Shown here piece by piece: positions 8,475-15,457 of a DNA stretch of 64,000 nt. How positions within the stretch are numbered: position 1 is the first letter of the stretch; each line of letters begins with the position of its first letter. The position numbers and the translations under genes are program-made. Source of the stretch: Synergistaceae bacterium (lineage in GTDB: Bacteria; Synergistota; Synergistia; Synergistales; Aminobacteriaceae); the NCBI GenBank assembly GCA_017448375.1, contig JAFSLR010000313.1, forward strand, positions 1 to 64,000. The letters run 5' to 3'. The notes under the pieces are model-generated. The model made no database searches and had not been told where the DNA came from. It saw nothing but the letters and a program-made list of their open reading frames with translations.

Positions 8475-9073
8475 ATTGTCAGCCCTTTCTGTTTTAGTCG
8501 TGTTTCAAGTTCCTGATGATACCCCGGCCTGTGAATACCGACAGAAGCTACACCCGTTGGTGTGGTGAAATTCTGAATTACATTATGCCACTCATTGAGG
8601 TAATCACTATACAAATCTTGATATTCCTTTTTGAGAAAGATAATGTTCTGATTGCTTGATCCTCTTAGGGCTTCGCCGTTATTACTTGCCTCGATATAAG
8701 GCCCGTCAATCAACACAGCTATATACTTCATAAGCTCAGGGTATTTACGCAGGAGTTCATCGTATTCATAACCGGTATACACGAGGACATCACGGGATAT
8801 TCGGTTAAGTTCTGGCAGCAGTTCCATCAATGCGTCAGGCTGATAGAATGGGTCGCCTCCAGAAAGAGTGAAGCCGTCTACTCTATATTTCACCGTGATA
8901 TTGCTGACTATCTTCAAGAGACTCTGAAGTGTTATGCTTGTGCTGTCAGGCTGAGTCCAAAGTTCAGGGTTACTGCACCCTTCGCAATGGTGCTCACAGC
9001 CGGCAAACCATATGCCTAGACGCTCACCTGGCCCAAGAGTCTTGACCGGATAAAGAATACGGGCAATAAACAT
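8468..9073 (-). CDS. NrdG-like radical SAM activase family protein
   Basis: The 201-residue protein carries a CxxxCxxC cluster (C26, C30, C33) that binds a 4Fe-4S cluster and S-adenosylmethionine, a GGDP motif at 72-75 and a YTGYE strand, all as in anaerobic ribonucleotide reductase activases. Such enzymes generate a glycyl radical on a partner through the 5'-deoxyadenosyl radical. No NrdD-type or other glycyl radical partner is visible here, so it may act on an operon member or on an unlinked protein. The reaction is oxygen-sensitive, which fits an anaerobe. Its ATG overlaps the stop of the FHA gene by one base (TGATG), so it is part of the signalling operon rather than a stray nrdG. Confidence 0.85.
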   Translation of the reverse strand: MFIARILYPVKTLGPGERLGIWFAGCEHHCEGCSNPELWTQPDSTSITLQSLLKIVSNITVKYRVDGFTLSGGDPFYQPDALMELLPELNRISRDVLVYTGYEYDELLRKYPELMKYIAVLIDGPYIEASNNGEALRGSSNQNIIFLKKEYQDLYSDYLNEWHNVIQNFTTPTGVASVGIHRPGYHQELETRLKQKGLTIW

Positions 9074-9957
9074 CAGCGAAGTTCTACCCTGAAGAACGCC
9101 GCATTATTCCCGCTGGAGTCCTTCTTACTATCCCCGAGACTTAAGATGTCGCCGTCGGACAGCTCCCTCACTTCTCCGTTACGAACTTTCCTGCCGTTCA
9201 CGTATGTATGATTCTGTGAGCCGAGATCCTGAACAGTCATAACTCCGTCAGAGAAGTTAATTTCCGCGTGTTTTCTACTTACCCAGACCATAGACTGAAG
9301 ATGTTCATTCATTACATTTTGACGGCCAACTATGATTTTCCCAGGCTTAACCTCATAACTGTATGTGCCGTCATCTGACAGAAGGCGGGCATATGCAGCT
9401 TTATGTTTTACTTGCGGTTCTGGAGCTTTTACATTCTCGGGGTTATGGTTACTGGGTTGTGGCTCAGGAGCTTCCTGTGAACGCTTGAGAATTTCGGCCT
9501 CTGCTTCTTGACGGGACATTATGTTGGTGGGAGCATGGCATTTCTCACACAAGCGGCTTGTTACAGGGTTAATGTAATTGCAGTCAAGGTTCGAGCATAA
9601 TCTGACCGCCTTACCTTGCGATGACGGCTGCTCTGGTTCCGGCGGTTTTGAAGGTGATTGTTCTTCAGTATCCTTAGCAGATTGTAACTTCTTCAGTTCT
9701 TCTTCTACTTTATCCGCTGGAATAGCTGGGACAGAACCTAGGTCAGCACCGCACGGACAAGCCACAGATTTTGCGGAGTTCACCGTAAAACATACAGGAC
9801 AAATCTTTTTCTTTTCAGGAGATTTTGGTGTATCTTTCGGAACATTTCCGTCTTGAACTTTCATTACGCTGCTTAGGTCTTCTCCGCATGATTTGCAGTT
9901 ATTGCGGTTACCCTTGTTCTTTAAGCCGCATTTCGGGCAATATTTCACCAAGTCCAT
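9073..9957 (-). CDS. Triple zinc-ribbon plus FHA domain protein
   Basis: The 294-residue protein has three zinc ribbons: CxxC pairs at about residues 7-24, 53-70 and 121-140. Acidic and Pro-rich linkers separate them. A C-terminal FHA domain covers about residues 200-294, with the key GR, SRKH and NxTYVNG positions intact. FHA domains bind phosphothreonine, so this is the natural reader of the operon kinase. The zinc ribbons may contact nucleic acid or protein. Start ATG 9957 has AGGAG eleven bases upstream. It follows the coiled-coil gene by 16 bases. No catalytic domain was seen, so it is most likely a phospho-dependent adaptor. Confidence 0.88.
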   Translation of the reverse strand: MDLVKYCPKCGLKNKGNRNNCKSCGEDLSSVMKVQDGNVPKDTPKSPEKKKICPVCFTVNSAKSVACPCGADLGSVPAIPADKVEEELKKLQSAKDTEEQSPSKPPEPEQPSSQGKAVRLCSNLDCNYINPVTSRLCEKCHAPTNIMSRQEAEAEILKRSQEAPEPQPSNHNPENVKAPEPQVKHKAAYARLLSDDGTYSYEVKPGKIIVGRQNVMNEHLQSMVWVSRKHAEINFSDGVMTVQDLGSQNHTYVNGRKVRNGEVRELSDGDILSLGDSKKDSSGNNAAFFRVELR

Positions 9958-9973
9958 AAACCTTTATTCTCCT

Positions 9974-11224
9974 TTACGAAATACTCAAGCTCTCAGAAGC
10001 ACTCGTGAAATTATTGTTACGCTCTGAGGCAAGAACCTTCACATCACGCTGCATTTTATATTCTTCAATCAAGAACGATGGAGCATAAGCACCATTTGGC
10101 GGCTGTCGTGTAATTGAACAAGTTATGCCTTTTACTGCTATATCCTCCTCGAATTTATGAGCCTTTGCACAAAAAGACCGCTGGTGATTCTCAAGGACAA
10201 TGGGCATTTCATCATAAAGCGGGTATTCTTCACAGGAACTTGAACTTCTGAGCGCGCCTATCTCTATTGAAATTTGTCCGTTATCCTGATAGATAACACT
10301 AGCTGCGACACCGTCATCATCAATCTGATAAAGTTCTTCGGTAAAAGACAGGCCTGACGGAACGGTCATTTTACGCGATCCAATGACTTTATAACCCATG
10401 CTTGCCATTTCCTCGTTCATCGTGTTGTGTATGTATTGACGCTTACTGTCAGTATATGCGCGCTCTTCGAGAGAACTTATCAATTCGGTTAAAGTTGCCT
10501 CCGCGTTCTCATCAAACAGCACTTCCTTACATTCAACACCAACCATCTCAGCTGAAGCTCTATACTTATCAACAAGCGACAGATATGTTTCAAAGCGTTC
10601 ATGATATTTTCTGCACTTGTTGACGAATGGAACCAGTACTAATGAATCAAACCGGTCAACATCGTCAATACTGTTCAGCGATGTAATTTCAAGCTCCAGA
10701 CTTTCAGCCTCACTATGCAATTCATCTGAGAGGTTTAAGCCGTAGACTTCAGATAAAAAGTTCTGAAGCTGTTTAACTCTCTCGTCGAGCTGAAGTTGTT
10801 GCTGCCGCTGTGCTCTTAGGCGTTTTGTTTCATCAGCCCTTTGCTGCATAATTAGTTCTTCCTGTCTTTGCCGGGCTTCACGGAGCTGACGTGTCTCTTC
10901 GGCTTTTTGGTTCTGCTCACGGATCTTGCGTGCAAGTTCTTCGGCCTCTTGCTTTCTGCGAGCTTCTTCTTTTCTGCGAATCTCTTCAGCTTCACGTATC
11001 CTTCTAGCTTCTTCTCTGGCTTTACGTTCTCTTTCCTGAGCTTCACGCTGTTCTTGTTTTCTGCGGCGCTCTTCTTCCTGACGTTTTTTGCGTTCTCTCT
11101 CTCGTCTGCGCCTTTTTTCCTGCAAGAGACGGCGTTTTTGTTCCTGGCGCTGGTGATTCCTCTGCCTCAGAGAAACTTCAAGATAAACATCAACATCGAA
11201 ATATCCATCAAAAGGCGAACTAAT
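9974..11224 (-). CDS. Coiled-coil protein, first gene of the operon
   Basis: Residues ~1-130 from the conventional TTG start (11125) are an extreme Arg/Glu/Lys/Gln repeat, a long single coiled coil. The remaining ~250 residues look globular, with mixed strands and helices, but match nothing I recognise. The start is uncertain. TTG 11125 has no Shine-Dalgarno site. The frame stays open for 33 more codons upstream to an ATT at 11224 that lies eight bases after GGAGG (11237-11233), and those codons encode plausible protein (FDVDVYLEVS). I therefore annotate the longer form and flag the unusual start. A coiled-coil protein at the head of a phospho-signalling operon may be a scaffold or a damage/phage sensor; that is inference. 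Confidence 0.65.
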   Translation of the reverse strand: MSSPFDGYFDVDVYLEVSLRQRNHQRQEQKRRLLQEKRRRRERERKKRQEEERRRKQEQREAQERERKAREEARRIREAEEIRRKEEARRKQEAEELARKIREQNQKAEETRQLREARQRQEELIMQQRADETKRLRAQRQQQLQLDERVKQLQNFLSEVYGLNLSDELHSEAESLELEITSLNSIDDVDRFDSLVLVPFVNKCRKYHERFETYLSLVDKYRASAEMVGVECKEVLFDENAEATLTELISSLEERAYTDSKRQYIHNTMNEEMASMGYKVIGSRKMTVPSGLSFTEELYQIDDDGVAASVIYQDNGQISIEIGALRSSSSCEEYPLYDEMPIVLENHQRSFCAKAHKFEEDIAVKGITCSITRQPPNGAYAPSFLIEEYKMQRDVKVLASERNNNFTSASESLSIS

Positions 11225-11239
11225 TCAAAACACCTCCAT
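11225..11239 (-). promoter_or_regulatory. Strong RBS with four-codon mini-ORF before the operon
   Basis: On the minus strand ATG GAG GTG TTT TGA occupies 11239-11225 and contains the only strong Shine-Dalgarno sequence (GGAGG) upstream of the coiled-coil gene. The TGA is directly followed by the ATT codon proposed as start. This could be a genuine rare start or a mini-leader with re-initiation. An AT-rich stretch further upstream (11250-11330) should hold the operon promoter, but no convincing -35/-10 pair was found. Confidence 0.4.
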
Positions 11240-11395
11240 AACATGAAATTTTTTATAATTATTACACGCAGAAAGGATAGAAACAACAGTAATTAACGTG
11301 TGCGTTTGAAAATAAACAGTATACTGAAAGTAGAAATTGATATAAAATAATAAAAACTTTACGCAAAAACTAACTACGTAATAACTTTTGCAAAA

Positions 11396-12058
11396 ATGAC
11401 GACAGTATTTAATCTGACAGATAATGAGATTTCACGTTTAACGGCAAAATTTAGAGAGTTTCAGGATACCCGCAATGCGCTTCTAATATTTATCATAAAT
11501 TACATTGCAGATTATCAACAGTCTCATGGCACATCTTCAAATCATCGCAGATATTTGCGGCAGAAATATACTTGGCAGACACCAAGAATAAATTATTTAT
11601 TCAACAGCGGGGACGGCTTTTATTGGAGTGTGAGAAACATTGCTATAGTTTTAGGGCGCAACCGTTCATCAATCACGAGAACAATGAAAAAAATGAAGAC
11701 ATCTGAAGACTGGAATAATAGACTGTCAGACCTTAGAAGAATAGTAACCTCTGACAATGGCTTGAATATTGTAGTATTCCATCAGGATATTTTTGAGTTG
11801 CTGCTAGATTACTACGAGGAAGAATACTTAATGCGTCTCGCAAAGCCAAGACATGGCAGTGCAGAAAATGCCCCTGATATAGAGGAATTACGCCGTTTTT
11901 GGCATCAACTTAGAGCACAGGAGAATATTCAAAAGAGCTTATTTGCGCCTGGAAGTTTTAGAGCCTGTTTGCCAGGTTCGCCAGTCAGCTGGCACTATCG
12001 TTTCAGGAATATCGTGCGAAAAATTTTTGACTTCATAAAAATTAAATGCACAGGTTAA
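11396..12058 (+). CDS. HTH-like protein of unknown function
   Basis: This 220-residue basic protein is divergently transcribed from the large operon, with about 170 bases between. Residues ~80-105 (WSVRNIAIVLGRNRSSITRTM) look like a helix-turn-helix with a Ser/Arg-rich recognition helix. The N-terminal half is helical and aromatic. The last 40 residues are basic with several Cys/Pro. It may regulate the divergent operon; only the position supports this. No Shine-Dalgarno site is evident before ATG 11396. I do not recognise a family; a distant resemblance to RhuM-type virulence proteins was considered but not established. Confidence 0.5.
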   Translation: MTTVFNLTDNEISRLTAKFREFQDTRNALLIFIINYIADYQQSHGTSSNHRRYLRQKYTWQTPRINYLFNSGDGFYWSVRNIAIVLGRNRSSITRTMKKMKTSEDWNNRLSDLRRIVTSDNGLNIVVFHQDIFELLLDYYEEEYLMRLAKPRHGSAENAPDIEELRRFWHQLRAQENIQKSLFAPGSFRACLPGSPVSWHYRFRNIVRKIFDFIKIKCTG

Positions 12059-12134
12059 TTACGGTAGATGTTATAAATTTTTTCTGCAAGAATAAGCACC
12101 TAGAAAACATATTCCATAAAGGTTAATTTGAGTC

Positions 12135-13040
12135 ATGAAAAATTATGAGTTCTACGAATTATGCAAAGAAGCAACTGCAGAGGAAGTTAAGGCCGCCATA
12201 AATTCCGGGGCTGACCCGAACGCAAGAGTTAAGTATGGCAGGACTGCTTTAACTGCTGCCTGCAACTGCAACACTTCTGCTGTTGTAAAAGTACTGCTTG
12301 AGGCCGGAGCCGATCCAAACGCAACAGAATTTGAAGGCTGGACAGCGTTAATGTCGGTAGTTGATAAAGACGAGGTTGAACTCAAAACCGTTAAACTGCT
12401 AATAGATGCCGGAGCTGACGTAAATGCAAAAAATGATTTCGGTACTACGCCTTTACTGCGTGCTGTATGCTGGAACAACCGACCCGATATTGTCAAAGTT
12501 TTACTTGAGGCTGGAGCTGATATGTATGCTTTTGGGGCCATAGGCTTTGATGATTTTGAATACGGCTCTACAACGCCTGTACAAGCATCCATTGCTAAAT
12601 GGGATAACACGATCATCAAAATTTTTCTCGATGCTGGAGTAGACGTAAACAGAAGATATGGAGGCGGCCAAACTCTTCTCATTGAGGCAGCAGGCATGTA
12701 TAAAAGTGCTGACACCGTCAGGTTTCTGCTTGATGCCGGCGCTGATGTCAATATGAGGCGTTACGATGATTTCACAGCATTGCTAGCGGCTGCAGAATGT
12801 TATACATCACCTGATGCTGAAGACACTATAAAAATGTTATTAGATGCTGGAGCTGACCCCAATGTCAGATATAACGGCCTGTATGCTCTTGATTATGCCC
12901 GTAGAAATGAAGCACTTAAAGGTACTGAGGCATTGAGACGTCTTGAAGCTGTCACAGAAATTCTCCCAGACATCCAGAAAAAGGTGTCTCAGTTGAAGAG
13001 TTTGAGCGTATTCTGGAGTACGGTTCACTTGGCAGAGTAA
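12135..13040 (+). CDS. Ankyrin-repeat protein, N-terminal part (frameshifted)
   Basis: The 301-residue ORF contains about seven ankyrin repeats, each ending in the familiar LLxAGADVN turn followed by G.TAL. The final residues after ILPDIQKK are out of character. Switching to the -1 frame at the A-run 12978-12982 gives GVSVEEFERILEYGS, which reproduces the inter-block linkers seen further on in the second ORF. The two ORFs are therefore one ankyrin locus of about 890 codons split by a one-base shift. There is no signal peptide, so a cytosolic protein-binding scaffold is likely. Such long ankyrin arrays are common in host-associated bacteria. Confidence 0.8.
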   Translation: MKNYEFYELCKEATAEEVKAAINSGADPNARVKYGRTALTAACNCNTSAVVKVLLEAGADPNATEFEGWTALMSVVDKDEVELKTVKLLIDAGADVNAKNDFGTTPLLRAVCWNNRPDIVKVLLEAGADMYAFGAIGFDDFEYGSTTPVQASIAKWDNTIIKIFLDAGVDVNRRYGGGQTLLIEAAGMYKSADTVRFLLDAGADVNMRRYDDFTALLAAAECYTSPDAEDTIKMLLDAGADPNVRYNGLYALDYARRNEALKGTEALRRLEAVTEILPDIQKKVSQLKSLSVFWSTVHLAE

Positions 13041-14818
13041 AAGAAGCTATAGAAGCTGGCGCTGATCTTCATGCTGCGGATAAACCATATGGCGAAACTC
13101 CTATGATCTTCACATTACGAAGACGGCCGGAGCCTGAACTGATAAAACTCTTATTGGATTCAGGTATTGATGTTAATGAAACAGGAGAGAAAGGCAGCCT
13201 ATACGAAGGTGTAACATTTTTAATGGTTGCGCTTACTATGCCTCAAAATACGTACTTTAAGGAAAGCCCCTATGAGGTTATAAAGTTGCTAATTGATTAT
13301 GGAGCTGACGTAAACACAAAAAATCCCAACGGAGCGACTACCTTAATGATAGCTGCATATAATCGTGATCTGGAAGTTTTGAAACTGTTGATAGCTTCCG
13401 GAGCGGAAATTAACGCTAAGAATAATGAGGGATATACTGCTTTAATGGCCGCAGCTTATAGAGGCGATTATGAGAGCGTGAAGTTCTTTTTGAGCTTGGG
13501 AGCTGATGTTTCAGCGAAAGATATTACAGGAAGGACTGCACTAATTGAAGTAATGAATAACCTCAATTATATTTCAATACTTGATGGCATAAAAACTATT
13601 AGACTTTTAATCTCATCAGGAGCTGAGGTGAACTTAAAAGCACTTGATGAGGGCATATGGACCAGCGGGAATGGAGAATGCTATAGAACCCCTCTAATGA
13701 TGGCAGTAAATTACAACAAAACTTTCTACGATGCTATGGAAGAAGTGTGCCCATTGCCGGAGATAGTTGAATTTCTGTTAAATGCCGACGCAAAAATCAA
13801 TGAAGTAGACAGCGAAGGTAATACAGCATTAATGCTTGCGGTACAAGTGAATAATCCAGATTGCAAAGTGATTGAAACGCTCTTGGACGCTGGTGCTGAT
13901 GTTAATGTTGAATGTAATGGGTTAAGGGCTGTAGATTATGCAAGAAGAAACCCTAAGCTAGTCGGCACCGAGATATTCAAGAGACTTGAGAGCATGACCA
14001 AACCCTTGAGCTATAAGCGTCATGCAAATGCCTCTGAAATGCTAGAGTTTATCTATAAAAATCTAGCAGACGAGCTAAAAGCCGTCATAGCTGATGGTGC
14101 AAATGTCAACGAAAGGGAAAAAGAAGGTGGCTGGACAATATTGATGAGCGCTGTACACTCAGAAGAAGTTGATCTTGAGATTATAAAAATTCTTCTTGAG
14201 TCTGGTGCTGAAATAAATGCAATAGATGAATTTCATGAAACAGCCCTGAAAAAAGCGGTCTATAACCAATATAATGAAAAAAGTCTTGACGTCATCAAGC
14301 TCTTAATTGATGCAGGAGCGGACATAAATGCAGCAAATGATGAAGGCTGGACACCTCTGATGGAAGCAGCATATCACAACAATCCTGACATTGTGAAACT
14401 GCTTGTTGATTGCGGTGCAGACGTAAATATTGAGCGCAAGGGGTTACGAGCCATTGATTATGCTTACGGTAACAAGTTAATGGCAAACACACAGGCGCTC
14501 AAAAAACTTGAAGCAATGACTGCTCGTAGAGATAATCACCGTAAAATTACGGACGACGAGTTTGTGGAAATCTGTGAAATAGGTTCGTTGCAACAGATAG
14601 AAAAAGCACTAAAAGCCGGAGCTAATGCTGATGCTAGAGACAGTATGGGAGCTACAATGCTTATGAACGCAGTCAGCGATCATGATAGCCCTAACCCTGA
14701 ACTTATAAAACTGCTTTTAAATTATGGTGCTGATGTAAACGCAAGAGATTATAACAGATCAGTGCTAATGCAAGCGGTTCATCATGCTTCGATTCAAGAA
14801 AAACGGCATATTTCCTAA
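12986..14818 (+). CDS. Ankyrin-repeat protein, C-terminal part
   Basis: The open frame continues the ankyrin array from the shift point; the first ATG in frame is at 13103 (571 residues from there). At least a dozen repeats are visible, organised in blocks. Each block ends with a DYARRN or DYAYGN segment and a linker with LExMT, then a fresh capping helix, which points to duplication of multi-repeat blocks. The last repeat stops abruptly after LMQAVHHAS with a non-repeat tail, so the 3' end may be truncated by recombination next to the plasmid-type module. No independent ribosome-binding site fits 13103, which supports the frameshift view. Confidence 0.75.
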   Translation, partial: VSVEEFERILEYGSLGRVKEAIEAGADLHAADKPYGETPMIFTLRRRPEPELIKLLLDSGIDVNETGEKGSLYEGVTFLMVALTMPQNTYFKESPYEVIKLLIDYGADVNTKNPNGATTLMIAAYNRDLEVLKLLIASGAEINAKNNEGYTALMAAAYRGDYESVKFFLSLGADVSAKDITGRTALIEVMNNLNYISILDGIKTIRLLISSGAEVNLKALDEGIWTSGNGECYRTPLMMAVNYNKTFYDAMEEVCPLPEIVEFLLNADAKINEVDSEGNTALMLAVQVNNPDCKVIETLLDAGADVNVECNGLRAVDYARRNPKLVGTEIFKRLESMTKPLSYKRHANASEMLEFIYKNLADELKAVIADGANVNEREKEGGWTILMSAVHSEEVDLEIIKILLESGAEINAIDEFHETALKKAVYNQYNEKSLDVIKLLIDAGADINAANDEGWTPLMEAAYHNNPDIVKLLVDCGADVNIERKGLRAIDYAYGNKLMANTQALKKLEAMTARRDNHRKITDDEFVEICEIGSLQQIEKALKAGANADARDSMGATMLMNAVSDHDSPNPELIKLLLNYGADVNARDYNRSVLMQAVHHASIQEKRHIS

Positions 14819-15364
14819 AATTACAGAATCGGGGTGTTCTTGTTTTAATATGACGATTCCCACACACAAGAATATTCACGCAAGGATACCCATTAAAAAA
14901 GTTATGGCCGGCAGGTTTGCACTGTCGGCCGGTCTGTAGTAAAATTCTTGTTAGCTAAAAAATTCGATGGGAGTAGTATAACATGTTAGTAAAACTTTTC
15001 AAAGTATTTTCAGATCAGAGACACACAGTTCCAAACTTGGTTCATAGCTCATTTAGAGCAAACAACAGGGTTCGTCTTATTAAGCCCTAATAAAAATATT
15101 GCTCCTATATCCTCACCCTAGGAAAGTTGACGGATAAAAAGGAGCTTAAGTTGCGGGCACTCTAAGGAGCGGAGTGACTTTTCATATTCTAACACATTTT
15201 AGAAATATGAAAAGCCCACGCTAAGAGAAAGTCTCCCAAAAGAAAGTCTCTCACCCCCTTTAAGAAAAGAGTTCCCGCAATACTAACCTTGAAAATTGAG
15301 TCCCTCAGAGGGATTTATAAGTAACCTAGAAGTAAGTAACCTTAAATAAGGAGGCAACAAACCT
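14819..15364. other. Intergenic region upstream of rep module
   Basis: No gene was seen. The stretch holds an imperfect hairpin of GGCCG/CGGCC type at about 14904-14932, without a T-run. It also has a 5-bp CACTC/GAGTG stem at about 15159-15176 whose loop contains AAGGAG, a long AT-rich hairpin (15178-15214), and a direct repeat AGAAAGTCTC around 15225-15251. Together with the following Rep gene this is a candidate replication-control or origin region. Confidence 0.45.
15178..15214. repeat. 15-bp AT-rich inverted repeat
   Basis: The arms CTTTTCATATTCTAA and its complement pair over 15 bp with one bulged A and a six-base loop. No T-run follows, so a classical terminator is unlikely. It lies 150 bases upstream of the Rep leader ORF, where copy-control structures or single-strand origins are found in plasmids. 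Confidence 0.5.
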
Positions 15365-15457
15365 ATGCAACAACACAAAGAAACGCAACTACCCCAAGCA
15401 ATGCGGAAACACCAAAAGGGAGTGATGGGAAATGGCAATAACCTTTCGTATTCTTGA
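15365..15457 (+). CDS. 30-codon leader ORF overlapping rep
   Basis: ATG 15365 follows AGGAGG with ten bases between. The frame runs 30 codons to TGA at 15455-15457, overlapping the first 26 bases of the Rep ORF. The peptide is Gln/Asn/His-rich and probably has no function of its own. Short leader ORFs overlapping a rep start couple translation in several plasmid replicons (for example tap-repA in IncFII); that role is an analogy here. Confidence 0.5.
   Translation: MQQHKETQLPQAMRKHQKGVMGNGNNLSYS

Noticed and set aside
10868..11296. 142-codon plus-strand ORF rich in Phe/Leu/Ser
   Set aside because: It is the antisense of the Arg/Glu coiled-coil repeat; the hydrophobic sequence is a by-product of complementing charged codons and it has no ribosome-binding site.
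11240..11395. Promoters for the divergent TerY-P operon and HTH gene
   Set aside because: The region is AT-rich with several TAATAA/TATAAA strings, but no -35/-10 pair stands out from the background.
12152..12751. 199-codon minus-strand ORF in the ankyrin gene
   Set aside because: It is the antisense shadow of ankyrin repeats; the repeated APASS motif mirrors the GAGA/DVN repeats.
14904..14932. GC-rich imperfect hairpin as terminator of the ankyrin locus
   Set aside because: No T-run follows and the stem has a bulge; termination is not supported.
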